32,779 bases of DNA from Chloroflexota bacterium (GTDB lineage: Bacteria > Chloroflexota > Anaerolineae > Anaerolineales > Anaerolineaceae), in contig JAJFTV010000055.1 in the NCBI GenBank assembly GCA_021372725.1, forward strand, positions 1 through 32,779, in the 5' to 3' direction. The notes under the pieces are model-generated. The model saw only the letters and a list, made by a program, of their open reading frames with translations, had not been told where the DNA came from and ran no database searches. How positions within the stretch are numbered: position 1 is the first letter of the stretch; the number at the start of each line of letters is the position of its first letter. Both the position numbers and the translations under genes were made by a program. Shown here piece by piece: positions 22,625 through 31,100 of the stretch.

Positions 22625-23692
22625 ATGATTAACAAAACGCCCCTCCAGTTTATCCGGCAGCTCCCCAAAGCCGAGCTGCACATTCATCTGGAGGGAGCCA
22701 TAACGCCGGACACCGTGCTGGAGCTGGCCCGTCGCAACAACTGCCTGGATACGCTGCCCGCCTGTGATGAAGAGGGTCTGCAAAAGTGGTTGATGTTCTC
22801 GGATTTTTGGCATTTCATCGCGGTGTACCTGGCCGTTTCGAATCTGCTGCGCACGCCGGATGATTTCGCCCTGATTACTTACCAGCTTGGGGCTGACATG
22901 GCTGCCCAGAACATCCTCTACCGCGAGGTCACCCTCACGCCGTACACCCATGTCGATTTTCAGGACAAGGGACTGGCCATCCATGATCTGCTGACAGGTC
23001 TGGAGCAGGGCCGGCAGGCAGCTTGCAAGGATTTCGGGGTGGAGATGCGCTGGGTCTTCGATATCCCGCGTGACATGAGTTTCATGGACGGTGACGGGCG
23101 CTACAACCCGCTCCCCGCCGAAAAAACCCTGGAATATGCACTGCTCGGCCGGAAATACGGCGTGGTGGGGCTGGGGCTGGGCGGCAGCGAAGTGAATGCA
23201 CCCGCCCTGCCCTTTGCGCATGCCTTCGAGGATGCCCGCTGCGAAGGACTGTGGCGGGTTCCGCATGCCGGCGAAACGATGGGCCCGGCCAGCGTTTGGG
23301 AAGCGATCGATCATCTGTACGCACAGCGCATTGGGCATGGGGTGCGCTCCATCCAGGACCCGCAGTTGGTGAAAACACTGGCGGAGCGCGGCATTGTGCT
23401 GGAAATCAATCCCACCAGCAACATCCGCCTGCACATCTATGAAGATTACGCCATGCACCCGTTCAGGCAGCTTGACAAGGCCGGCGTGCTGGTGACCGTC
23501 AACAGTGACGATCCATCGCTGTTCAACACCACCCTGACGCAGGAATATGGCGTTCTGGCAAAACACTTCGGCTATAAAAAGCCGGATCTGATTCGCATTG
23601 CCCGCAATGCATTCCAGTACGCCGCCGTGGAAGAGCCGGTCAAAACCCGCCTGCTGGAACGTTTTGACACACACCAGAATGTTCAGTCGTAG
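22625..23692 (+). CDS. add: Adenosine deaminase family protein
   Basis: This 355-aa TIM-barrel metallohydrolase probably removes the amino group of adenosine (or a close analogue) to give inosine, in purine salvage. The signatures are in order: AELHIHLEGAI (zinc ligands HxH, residues 18-20), VPHAGET (zinc His and catalytic Glu), RIGHG (catalytic His) and NSDDPSLF (zinc Asp). The INPTSN motif replaces the more usual CPTSN; this also occurs in members acting on modified substrates such as aminodeoxyfutalosine, so the exact substrate is open. AAAGGGG lies 8 nt upstream of the ATG. It is monocistronic, followed by a MITE. The nucleoside link to the nucleosidase-like/RSH operon about 1.3 kb upstream may be coincidental. 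Confidence 0.93.
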   Translation: MINKTPLQFIRQLPKAELHIHLEGAITPDTVLELARRNNCLDTLPACDEEGLQKWLMFSDFWHFIAVYLAVSNLLRTPDDFALITYQLGADMAAQNILYREVTLTPYTHVDFQDKGLAIHDLLTGLEQGRQAACKDFGVEMRWVFDIPRDMSFMDGDGRYNPLPAEKTLEYALLGRKYGVVGLGLGGSEVNAPALPFAHAFEDARCEGLWRVPHAGETMGPASVWEAIDHLYAQRIGHGVRSIQDPQLVKTLAERGIVLEINPTSNIRLHIYEDYAMHPFRQLDKAGVLVTVNSDDPSLFNTTLTQEYGVLAKHFGYKKPDLIRIARNAFQYAAVEEPVKTRLLERFDTHQNVQS

Positions 23693-23703
23693 AAACTGAC
23701 CAG

Positions 23704-23862
23704 GGGGCTGTCCTAAAAGAATGGACAGCCACTTTGGATATGCTCTTTACCCCGCTTCTACCCAACCCCAGAGAAAACTATTTTGTGGAATTTTTTAGCC
23801 GTAAGACGGCTAAAAAATTCCACAAAAATAAAACGAGTGAATTTTACTTTTGAGACAGCCCC
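23704..23862 (+). mobile_element. MITE copy 1, complete, 159 bp
   Basis: The element starts GGGGCTGTCC (23704) and ends AGACAGCCCC (23862), giving short terminal inverted repeats. The left end itself contains GGCTGTCC/GGACAGCC as a subterminal hairpin. Its core is a perfect 22-bp inverted repeat (23781-23802 with 23806-23827) around a 3-nt loop, with TAGCCGT at the apex. It encodes no protein. GGGCTGTCCCAAAAG-like ends are found on several transposase families, so it is presumably mobilised in trans. No target duplication is obvious. Confidence 0.85.
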
Positions 23863-23865
23863 ACT

Positions 23866-23945
23866 ATCATTCCACGCGAACTGTACAGGCGAGGCTTGCC
23901 CCGCCTGTACATACAAACCGTAAGGGAAACATCCGCCCAAGAGCC
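23866..23945. repeat. Hairpin-repeat unit carrying an inserted palindrome
   Basis: TATCATTCCACGCGAA begins like a repeat arm, and AAGGGAAACATCCGCCCAAGAG finishes like one. Between them lies TGTACAGGCG (23882-23891), a 10-nt loop (aggcttgccc) and CGCCTGTACA (23902-23911), a perfect 10-bp inverted repeat. This looks like one small palindromic element inserted into another, or an enlarged loop. Confidence 0.6.
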
Positions 23946-23982
23946 AAATGGAACAAGCAGATCCATATATTTTACAATTCGG

Positions 23983-23988
23983 TATAAT
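23983..23988 (+). promoter_or_regulatory. Possible -10 box for the pseudo-receiver kinase gene
   Basis: TATAAT lies 27 bp upstream of the kinase start codon. The expected -35 position has no good match. The short distance would give a leader of about 20 nt. Confidence 0.35.
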
Positions 23989-24014
23989 AACAATATTCAA
24001 ATTCCAGAGAGCCC

Positions 24015-25547
24015 ATGCCTGTTCCTTCCGCCAGTCTTCTATTGTTAGTGAGCAATGATCTTCAGGTAACCCGTCTGACGACAGCATTTGAACCGGATGG
24101 ATACCAATTAACGACTTTGGTAGGGTTGGAACATCCTCTTCCTTCGCTGTCCAACGCCCCCCCGGATCTGGCCATCTTATGGCTCTCTAACGTTTTACCA
24201 GAAGCCTTATCTGATTTGGAAAAGCTGGTTAACCAAATCAGGGGTATTGGCGCCAGTTATCCAACTCCTGTTTTGATGATCATCGACCAGTTCGAGGCAC
24301 GCTGGGTGGAGCCAGTATTTCGCCTGGGTGTTACCGATATTCTCACTCGCCCGATTCACCCGCTTGTTTTACGTCAACGAGTGCGTCTCCTGCTTCAGGC
24401 TCGCCAGACCGAACTTGCCATCGCCCGCTACCAGGCATCAGAGCAAGCCCTTCAGGAAGAAAAGGAACGTTTCCGGACTGTGGCGGACTTTACCTATGAC
24501 TGGGAATACTGGAGCGGTTTGGACGGGGCATTGATCTATAACTCCCCATCCTGTGAGCGTATCACCGGATATTCTCCCCAGGCGTTTCTGGAAGACCCCG
24601 GCCTTTTGACTCAAATTGTGGTTCCTGAAGACCGCGAAGTATTTCAAAATCATCAGAGGAACGAACTGCAAACGGAAGAAACCTATGCAATCGACTTTCA
24701 GGTCTTAACAAAAACCGGAGAAAAACGCTGGATTGGACACCTGTGCCAACAGGTGCACGCCAAGGATGGCCGCATATTAGGGCGTCGGGTAAGCAACCGT
24801 GATATCACCGAACGCAAGCTGGTTGAACACACCCTGATCCGTTCAGAGCGCCTGGCTGCAATTGGCCGGTTGACGGCTTCACTGTCTCATGAAATCAACA
24901 ACCCTCTCCAGGCAATCTTCAACAGCATCGAACTTCTTCAAGATTTTCCTCTCGAAGAAGAAGAACGCCGGCAGTATTTACAGATTATGCGTCTTGAAAT
25001 TGAGCGTTTGATGAAGATCAATGCCGAAATTCTGGATTTTTCGCGTGCTTCAGAGTTCACCCTGCAGCAAACCATGATCCAGCCCATTATCGAGCATTCA
25101 TTGTTTCTGGCAAGCACCCAGCTAAAACATGCCAATGTTCTGGTCGTAAAAAACATCCCGGAGAACCTGCCACAGATATCGGCCTCGCCCGATCAACTGG
25201 CGCAGGTGTTTTTGAATTTGATCATCAATGCCTCCGAACACATGCCGGAGGGAGGGAAGTTGCAAATATCGGCCTGTGTGAACCGTAACCAGCTTGAAAT
25301 TTCCTTTGAAGACACCGGTAGTGGGATCCCTCCGGATGATCTTGACCTGATTTTCGAACCCTTTTATACGACAAAAAAAGGAGGCACAGGCTTGGGGCTG
25401 TCAATCAGCCAGAGAATTATCCAGCGCCATCATGGCTCTGTATTGGTGCATAGCGTGCCAGGCAGCGGATCAATATTTACTGTTATGCTTCCCATCCAGC
25501 CTGTATCTGCCTCATCCGGTTTCGAGAAAATTGATGACCCATCCTGA
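24015..25547 (+). CDS. Histidine kinase with degenerate receiver, PAS and NtrB-like kinase core
   Basis: This 510-aa soluble protein has a receiver fold (about 5-128), then a PAS domain (about 150-268, ending NRDITERK) and a kinase core. In the receiver the phosphoryl Asp position holds W56 (PDLAILWLSN), the acidic pair is reduced to ND, and the switch Lys is R112 (LTRPIHP). It therefore cannot be phosphorylated in the normal way. The kinase core is intact: H292 in SLSHEINNPLQ, N405, DTGSGIP (433-439) and GGTGLGLS (456-463). The SHEINNPL H-box resembles NtrB/ZraS kinases. The stop overlaps the next gene, an OmpR-type regulator, by 14 bp, making them a cognate pair. Confidence 0.92.
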   Translation: MPVPSASLLLLVSNDLQVTRLTTAFEPDGYQLTTLVGLEHPLPSLSNAPPDLAILWLSNVLPEALSDLEKLVNQIRGIGASYPTPVLMIIDQFEARWVEPVFRLGVTDILTRPIHPLVLRQRVRLLLQARQTELAIARYQASEQALQEEKERFRTVADFTYDWEYWSGLDGALIYNSPSCERITGYSPQAFLEDPGLLTQIVVPEDREVFQNHQRNELQTEETYAIDFQVLTKTGEKRWIGHLCQQVHAKDGRILGRRVSNRDITERKLVEHTLIRSERLAAIGRLTASLSHEINNPLQAIFNSIELLQDFPLEEEERRQYLQIMRLEIERLMKINAEILDFSRASEFTLQQTMIQPIIEHSLFLASTQLKHANVLVVKNIPENLPQISASPDQLAQVFLNLIINASEHMPEGGKLQISACVNRNQLEISFEDTGSGIPPDDLDLIFEPFYTTKKGGTGLGLSISQRIIQRHHGSVLVHSVPGSGSIFTVMLPIQPVSASSGFEKIDDPS

Positions 25548-26376
25548 ACAACACCCCTTTCCCTCACGAATATTGGTAGTGGACGATGAAAAGAGTACAC
25601 GCACGGTGATCGGGCGTGCGCTGCAGTTGTTGGGTTACCTGGTTGATGACGCCGAAAATGGAGAACAAGCCCTCGAACGGCTGGCGAATACTCGATATGA
25701 TGTGATGCTGCTTGACTTGAATATGCCCATCATGAACGGAAGCCAGGTGATGGATGTCGTTCGCGACCTTTACCCTGAGCTGCAGGTCATCATCCTGACG
25801 GCCCATGCTACACTTGACAGTGCGATTGCGGCAGTCAAAACTGGCGCGGTGGATTATCTTCTCAAACCTCAGAGTATTGCCCAGATCGATAAAGCGATAC
25901 AACAGTCGCTAAAGCGGCGATTTAGCCAATCCCAGCGTCGTCATTTGATCGAAATTATTGGGGAGGCAATGCACACTCTTCAAATCGACGATGATCCATC
26001 CCGGCAGGATACCGCTGAAGCGAAAACCCGGGGTAGCCCGATAGAAATGAACGGGATGTTTTTTGATCCTGAGCAACGTAAGTTGATTACCTATGAAGAG
26101 ATTTCGGTAGCGGAACAGCCGGCGGTACGGACTTCGGAATTGACCGCCCACCAATCGGCGATCCTTACCTATATGGTGTTACATCCATTCAAGGTAATAA
26201 GCTGCCTGGAGATTTCCCGTGAGGCATTGGGGTATCAAAACCTGACCAAAATCGAAGCTGATCATATTGTCCGTCCCCATATTCTCAAACTCCGCCGAAA
26301 AATCGAAACCGATCCCTCCAACCCGCGCCTGATCCGATCAGTGCGTGGTAAGGGATATTTATTCTCTCCACCCTGA
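25534..26376 (+). CDS. OmpR/PhoB-type response regulator
   Basis: This 280-aa regulator has an N-terminal receiver (about 10-130) with VVDDE, the phospho-Asp in VMLLDLNMP, ILTAHA and YLLKPQS. A linker of about 65 residues follows, and a C-terminal winged-helix DNA-binding domain (about 205-280) ends LRRKIETDPSNPRLIRSVRGKGYLF, the hallmark of OmpR/PhoB. The linker is longer than usual and includes NGMFFDPEQRKL. ATG 25534 is chosen because the 14-bp overlap with the kinase gene suggests coupling; earlier frames lie inside the kinase. The next gene, amt, starts 184 bp later on the same strand and is a plausible target. Confidence 0.93.
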   Translation: MTHPEQHPFPSRILVVDDEKSTRTVIGRALQLLGYLVDDAENGEQALERLANTRYDVMLLDLNMPIMNGSQVMDVVRDLYPELQVIILTAHATLDSAIAAVKTGAVDYLLKPQSIAQIDKAIQQSLKRRFSQSQRRHLIEIIGEAMHTLQIDDDPSRQDTAEAKTRGSPIEMNGMFFDPEQRKLITYEEISVAEQPAVRTSELTAHQSAILTYMVLHPFKVISCLEISREALGYQNLTKIEADHIVRPHILKLRRKIETDPSNPRLIRSVRGKGYLFSPP

Positions 26377-26560
26377 TTTTTTTCATTCCAGCTTTTTTTA
26401 GGAAAAGAGAGCTGTTCTTCGATTCTATTGAAACCGTATGTTTTTCGCCGCAATATAAATGCAATTCATTTGCAATATTATTTTTCTGATATCCGGCTAT
26501 GATATTTTTTTGGAATCCTCGTTTTTTCAAGCTTCTATTCTAAATTCAGGAGATGTAGCT

Positions 26561-27778
26561 ATGCAATTCGATACTGGCAGTACCGGTTTCATGCTCGTGG
26601 CCACCAGTCTGGTTATGTTAATGACACCCGGTCTGGCTTTCTTTTACGGTGGTCTGGTCGGTCGAAAAAATGTCCTCGCGATTATGATACAGAGTTTTGT
26701 ATCCATGAGTTGGACAACAATTCTTTGGTGGGCTGTTGGATATTCCCTGGTTTTTAGCGGTGGAGAAGGTGGCGTCATTGGAAATCTCAAATATGCCTTT
26801 CTGGCCGGGATTTCACCTTCCGATGTATTGTCAGCTAACAACAACGTTCCCCTGTTGGTTTTTATCGCCTATCAGATGATGTTTGCCATCATCACGCCCG
26901 CGTTGATAACCGGTGCTTTTGCTGACCGGGTACGTTTTGGCGCCTATATGATCTTCTTGACAGTCTGGCTGTTGTTCGTCTACTTCCCGGTTGCCCACAT
27001 GGTATGGGGCGGAGGCTTGTTTGCCAGTTGGGGTGTACTTGATTTCGCCGGCGGTACAGCCGTTCATACTACAGCCGGGTTTGCGGCGCTGGCATCCGTA
27101 TTATTCGTAGGTAAACGCAAGACGGTTAACAGTGAACCTCATAACATCCCCTTTGTGGCATTAGGAACATCACTGCTTTGGTTCGGCTGGTACGGGTTCA
27201 ATGCTGGCAGCGAGCTGCGGGTAGACCAGACCACTGCACTTGCATTTTTAAACACAGATATCGCCGCATCCGTGGCGGCCTTTACCTGGTTATGCATTAG
27301 CTGGATTGCTGACAAGAAGCCAAAATTCATTGGCCTTCTAACTGGTGCGGTTGCCGGGCTGGTCGCGATTACACCGGCTGCCGGTTATGTTTCAATTTCC
27401 AGCGCAGTGATCATCGGCCTGTTGGCAGGCATAATTTGCTACCTGGCCGTTAAATTGAAAAACAAACTCCACCTTGATGACGCTCTGGATGTTTGGGGGG
27501 TACATGGAGTGGGTGGTGTGCTTGGCTGTATTTGCACCGGGTTGTTTGCATCCACAGCCTGGAATGCTTCCGGGGCAAATGGTTTGTTCCAGGGCGGCAC
27601 AAAATTCTTCTTCATGGAAACACTCAGTGTACTTCTTACTGCTGTATATGCATTTTGCTTTACTTATGCCGCTCTCTGGCTGATCAATAAAGTAGTAAAA
27701 GTAAAAGTGGATGAAGATGAGGAATCGGAAGGTTTGGATGAAGCCCTTCACGGTGAAAATGCTTACGAAATGATCTAG
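26561..27778 (+). CDS. amt: Ammonium transporter (Amt family)
   Basis: This 405-aa channel-like transporter conducts ammonium across the cytoplasmic membrane. It has the typical 11-helix hydrophobic pattern. Signature segments are TGFMLVATSLVMLMTPGLAF then FYGGLV, FPVAHMVWGGG, DFAGGTAVHTTAGFAALA (twin-His first histidine) and DALDVWGVHGVGGVLG (second histidine). The C-terminal tail is acidic (DEDEESEG), which in this family is a site of regulation. The start at 26561 follows AGGAG; the open frame upstream to 26459 has no support. No glnK/PII gene is adjacent, unlike most amt loci. The two-component pair immediately upstream suggests nitrogen-related control, by inference. Confidence 0.95.
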   Translation: MQFDTGSTGFMLVATSLVMLMTPGLAFFYGGLVGRKNVLAIMIQSFVSMSWTTILWWAVGYSLVFSGGEGGVIGNLKYAFLAGISPSDVLSANNNVPLLVFIAYQMMFAIITPALITGAFADRVRFGAYMIFLTVWLLFVYFPVAHMVWGGGLFASWGVLDFAGGTAVHTTAGFAALASVLFVGKRKTVNSEPHNIPFVALGTSLLWFGWYGFNAGSELRVDQTTALAFLNTDIAASVAAFTWLCISWIADKKPKFIGLLTGAVAGLVAITPAAGYVSISSAVIIGLLAGIICYLAVKLKNKLHLDDALDVWGVHGVGGVLGCICTGLFASTAWNASGANGLFQGGTKFFFMETLSVLLTAVYAFCFTYAALWLINKVVKVKVDEDEESEGLDEALHGENAYEMI

Positions 27779-27830
27779 CAAGTTTTATTGTGGATTAACC
27801 GGCTTATCTTCCCGGTGCTCATCTTATCAG

Positions 27831-27991
27831 GAGGCTGTCTCAAAAGTGCAGACAGCCACTCCAGGTATGTTCTTTCCCCAGCTTCTGCACCCAACCCCCC
27901 GGCCCCCTTCCCGTCTTGGGAAGGGGGAGAAAATTATTTTGTTGGATTTTTTGGCCGTTCTTACGGCTAAAAAATCCAACAAAAATAAAAA
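27831..27991 (+). mobile_element. MITE copy 2, right end lost, with nested palindrome
   Basis: The left end GAGGCTGTCTCAAAAG (27831) and the 22-bp hairpin (27937-27958 with 27963-27984, one G/T-type mismatch) match copy 1. Between them, where copy 1 is continuous, there is an extra CCCCCTTCCC-gtctt-GGGAAGGGGG palindrome (27903-27927). After AAAATAAAAA the sequence leaves the element without a terminal repeat. 27992-28106 holds no gene. Confidence 0.8.
27903..27927. repeat. CCCTTCCC palindrome nested in the MITE
   Basis: Perfect 10-bp arms, CCCCCTTCCC and GGGAAGGGGG, around a 5-nt loop. Copy 1 of the MITE lacks this segment, so it was either inserted here or lost there. Confidence 0.75.
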
Positions 27992-28106
27992 TAACCCAAG
28001 GCATATTGAGTCTTTTTAAGAAACCTATCCCAAGGCGGATCCTTCTTTCGGGATGAGACAACCTGGCATGATTCTCTGCACCATGTCATATTGTAAAATG
28101 TGTTCT

Positions 28107-29105
28107 TCAGGCCACCCGCAACACGGCTTCTCCGTTGATACGGCTGTGCTTCACATCCTCCAGCGCCTGGTTGGCATCGGCCAGATCGTACATATTCACC
28201 GTCGAGCGGATGCCCGTCCGGGCAGCCAGCTCCAAAAATTCCACCCCGTCCTGGTACGTGGCGTTGGCCACGCTGCGCAGGGTGCGTTCGCCATAAATCA
28301 ACTCATAGTTCATCGCCGGGATGGGCGTCATGCTCACCGCATTCACCGCCAGCGTGCCACCCGGCCGCAGCTTCCCAAGCGCCTGGGGTACCATCCCGCC
28401 CGCCGGCGCAAAGGTGACGGCCCTGTCCAGCGGGTGAGGCAAAGCATCCTCAATGCCGCCAACCCAGGCTGCACCCAGCTCGAGGGCATGCCTGCGGTGA
28501 TCCACCGAGCGGGTGAAGACGTATACTTCACAATTACGGCTATGCGCAATTTGAATCGCAAGGTGCGCACTGGCGCCAAACCCGAACAGTCCCAGCCGTT
28601 CACCGGCCTGCAAATCCGCCTTTTTCAGAGAGCGATACCCGATGATCCCGGCGCACAACAGCGGCGCTGCCTGTTCATCCGATATACCTTCGGGCAGCGG
28701 CAGTACAAAGGCAGCCTCCGCCAGCATGTATTCAGCGTACCCGCCGTCTACATGAAAGCCGGTAAACCGTGCCTGAGGGCATAGATTCTCCTCACCACGC
28801 CGGCAAAATTCACACACGCGGTCGGTGCTGAACAGCCACGGCACGCCCACCCGGCTGCCGGTAGCGATCCCTGTTACCCCTTCGCCCAGCGCATCCACGT
28901 ACCCCACCACCTGATGACCCGCTGTAACCGGCAACTGCGGCGGATGGATGTCTCCTTCGGCAATGTGCAAGTCGGTATGGCAGGCTCCGCACACACTCAC
29001 CCGCAGGCGCACCTGCCCGGGGCCGGGCTGCGGGACGGGTAGATCCGTCATCAACAGCGGGTGGTTTTCGATGGGTGCGGGTTGAAACAGTCGCATACTT
29101 TTCAT
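28107..29105 (-). CDS. Zinc-dependent alcohol dehydrogenase family protein
   Basis: A 332-aa medium-chain dehydrogenase. Catalytic-zinc residues appear as VCGACHTDLH and GHQVVGYV (the family's GHE is GHQ here, as in several members). The structural-zinc loop has CEFCRRGEENLC. The dinucleotide-binding loop is LGLFGFGASAHLAIQIA, of the Rossmann type. It should oxidise an alcohol or reduce an aldehyde with NAD(P)H. It starts 57 bp after the hipA stop on the same strand, with only a weak AAAAAG upstream of the ATG, so it may be read through from the hipBA operon or have its own promoter. The substrate is unknown. Confidence 0.92.
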   Translation of the reverse strand: MKSMRLFQPAPIENHPLLMTDLPVPQPGPGQVRLRVSVCGACHTDLHIAEGDIHPPQLPVTAGHQVVGYVDALGEGVTGIATGSRVGVPWLFSTDRVCEFCRRGEENLCPQARFTGFHVDGGYAEYMLAEAAFVLPLPEGISDEQAAPLLCAGIIGYRSLKKADLQAGERLGLFGFGASAHLAIQIAHSRNCEVYVFTRSVDHRRHALELGAAWVGGIEDALPHPLDRAVTFAPAGGMVPQALGKLRPGGTLAVNAVSMTPIPAMNYELIYGERTLRSVANATYQDGVEFLELAARTGIRSTVNMYDLADANQALEDVKHSRINGEAVLRVA

Positions 29106-29162
29106 CTTTTTATCGCTTTTTATTTAGAGTCTCATCCGTTTATCTCGATAATAGATTTTCCC

Positions 29163-30467
29163 TCAATCCGATAAATCCAAACGATGACTGTTCTGGATTT
29201 TCCGGATGCGGTCTTCAGCAACCCCTGCTTTATCTGCAAATTCAGGCCAACGTCTTATGATCTTGATCACATGCTCAAGCATTTCATAAGCCCGGCGTGC
29301 TTTCATTCCTCCAATCATTGCCAAAGAGTATAAATCCTCACGGGTAAACATGTCGCGCTTTCCGTTAATGCTCATCTGGTGTTTGCTCGTCCAATCACCT
29401 TTAGGTTCATAAGCATACGAAATATCAAATGCCGGTGAGAGTCTCCATTCTCCTCTACGGTTCATCAGAAATGCGATATTCTTTACATGGTCGTCCTGAT
29501 TACGACTCACCACATTGAACATGGCTCGCAATACCTGCTGCTCTAAATCCGTTTGGGGTAGTCTTAGCTGTTTCATTGTCTGGAGTGCCTGTTCGTATGA
29601 GTAGCTTGCTGGTTGGTTGAAATCAACATGAGCCATAGCACCCAGTGATTGCATGTGCAGTTTACTTCCATCTACATTTCGATCAAACCGTTTCGTCATG
29701 AAATGGCTTCGTCCATCCTCATGGTGGAGACGGCATTGTGTCATTTCAATACCAGCTTCTATTGCCATAAGGTAATAAGCGTATTCAATTTTTCCATAAC
29801 CCTGTAGGTCGGCGATTTCCTTATCTCTATTGTTCGTGATTCCGTCAAATTTTATGATCCAGTGTTCATAACCGGGGGAGATTGCAACTTGACCGGAACG
29901 AAATTCACTCGTTGTTGGGTTCCAGGCAAGAATTGCCTTTGCTCTTGCGCCACCGGCAGAAGTTCCAACCCGTAGAAAATCTTCCATCGCTTCCCGGTCA
30001 TCACTTCCTGTAAGAACTCCTTCCAATCCTGCGCGTTGGTCGAGAATCTTGTTGGATAATTCGACCAGCCTGGCTACTTCAATTTTTCTGGTATTTGAAA
30101 CTGGTTCAAGAATAGCTGGTTTGTATTCAAGCCCCCCCATACCTCGACTTCCGATGTAACAAAGCCGTTCAACCGGATTAAAACTCGCTACGGTTCGTCC
30201 TTGAGAAGCCAGCCAGGCATCGATGACCGCATTTCCAAACTTGTCAGGCAGCGAATCTGCCAGTAATCCCGGCAATCCCCTGAATGTATTTCGGGCAAGG
30301 GCCGGGAATTCGTAGGGGAACTCATTTAATGGCATCATCAACGGCGACAGTTGTATTCCACTTTTGATGAAATCAGGATCATATTGGAAAACTCCGACTT
30401 CCCTGTCATCCAACCATGTAACTGCTCCAATCACACTCCCCCATAACAAGACACTTGCATCATTCAT
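29163..30467 (-). CDS. hipA: HipA-family serine/threonine kinase toxin
   Basis: A 434-aa kinase of the HipA family; the E. coli protein phosphorylates glutamyl-tRNA synthetase and induces persistence. N-terminal HipA domain features are seen (GLPGLLADSLPDKFGNAVID, 64-83). The glycine-rich loop is GTSAGGARAK (168-177), the ATP-binding Lys is probably K206 (WIIKFD), and the catalytic loop is RNQDDHVKN (322-330) with D325 and N330. The metal Asp is D348 (PAFDISYAY). All key catalytic residues are present, so it should be active. Its ATG overlaps the hipB stop (ATGA), ensuring coupled production with the antitoxin. This region is more AT-rich than the surrounding genes, consistent with acquisition. 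Confidence 0.93.
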   Translation of the reverse strand: MNDASVLLWGSVIGAVTWLDDREVGVFQYDPDFIKSGIQLSPLMMPLNEFPYEFPALARNTFRGLPGLLADSLPDKFGNAVIDAWLASQGRTVASFNPVERLCYIGSRGMGGLEYKPAILEPVSNTRKIEVARLVELSNKILDQRAGLEGVLTGSDDREAMEDFLRVGTSAGGARAKAILAWNPTTSEFRSGQVAISPGYEHWIIKFDGITNNRDKEIADLQGYGKIEYAYYLMAIEAGIEMTQCRLHHEDGRSHFMTKRFDRNVDGSKLHMQSLGAMAHVDFNQPASYSYEQALQTMKQLRLPQTDLEQQVLRAMFNVVSRNQDDHVKNIAFLMNRRGEWRLSPAFDISYAYEPKGDWTSKHQMSINGKRDMFTREDLYSLAMIGGMKARRAYEMLEHVIKIIRRWPEFADKAGVAEDRIRKIQNSHRLDLSD

Positions 30468-30832
30468 GTATGGTCTGCCGATTCATCGCCCCAGGCCCAG
30501 GTTGATTTTTCAACAGTCGATTTTCTGGGACGGGCGCGTTTGCGTTCAGCCCCACCGATATTCACACGCTCGATGGGACGAACCGTTGGATCTGGCAAGA
30601 GTGCCTGAAGGTTGTTTTGGAAGCCGAGCGCTATCAGAATCCGGATGAAGGTATCCAAAGAAACACCCTGACCTTTTTCGAGTCTACGAATCGTTCTGAT
30701 GGCAATACCGGCTTCCCTGGCCAGTTGATCTTGAGTTACATTCCGGATCAACCTTATGTTTTCCAGTTGTCTGCAAAGAGCTCCCTCGATTTGTTCGCTC
30801 GTTGCAATGGAAAAATCAGTTTTGTTGGACAT
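30464..30832 (-). CDS. hipB: HipB-like XRE antitoxin
   Basis: A 122-aa DNA-binding antitoxin that neutralises HipA and represses the operon. The XRE helix-turn-helix is at about 20-65 (LENIRLIRNVTQDQLAREAGIAIRTIRRLEKGQGVSLDTFIRILIALG). A basic tail (RKRARPRKSTVEKS) may contact HipA or DNA. It precedes and overlaps the toxin gene, the canonical order. Promoter and palindromic operators are at 30880-30980. Confidence 0.9.
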   Translation of the reverse strand: MSNKTDFSIATSEQIEGALCRQLENIRLIRNVTQDQLAREAGIAIRTIRRLEKGQGVSLDTFIRILIALGFQNNLQALLPDPTVRPIERVNIGGAERKRARPRKSTVEKSTWAWGDESADHT

Positions 30833-30879
30833 ATACCTTGAACACCTTTCCCAATAAAATAATCACCGTTATCACAACG

Positions 30880-30908
30880 AGTATATCGGAAAATGAAATA
30901 TAAATCAA
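30880..30908 (-). promoter_or_regulatory. Promoter of hipBA
   Basis: Reading the minus strand, TTGATT (30908-30903) and TATACT (30885-30880) are separated by 17 bp. Transcription would begin about 40 nt before the hipB start. Confidence 0.65.
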
Positions 30909-30917
30909 GTATTTTTA

Positions 30918-30980
30918 GGCAATATATTGCCAATAACAGATATATATAGACAATAAATGGCAAATAATTGCCTGTTATTG
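30918..30980 (-). promoter_or_regulatory. Paired palindromic operators of hipBA
   Basis: GGCAATATATTGCC (30918-30931) and GGCAAATAATTGCC (30959-30972) are two similar 14-bp palindromes with centres 41 bp apart, just upstream of the -35 box. A further inverted pair, CAATAACAG (30931-30939) and CTGTTATTG (30972-30980), spans the same region. HipB dimers usually bind several such sites cooperatively. Confidence 0.75.
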
Positions 30981-31100
30981 AAATACATTTTTTATGAAAG
31001 AAGTTTTATTTGTTCAGAAGAAAGCAATTTTTTACCTTTATCGCTGCTCCTTTGCGGGAGGCCGTGAAAAAATTGAAATTATCATCATATCACCCCGCCC

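Noticed and set aside
22586..23674. 362-aa minus-strand frame opposite the adenosine deaminase
   Set aside because: It is a shadow of the strongly supported plus-strand gene; its composition is atypical and it has no motif.
28053..28784. 243-aa plus-strand frame opposite the alcohol dehydrogenase
   Set aside because: It is a shadow frame; all dehydrogenase motifs are on the minus strand.
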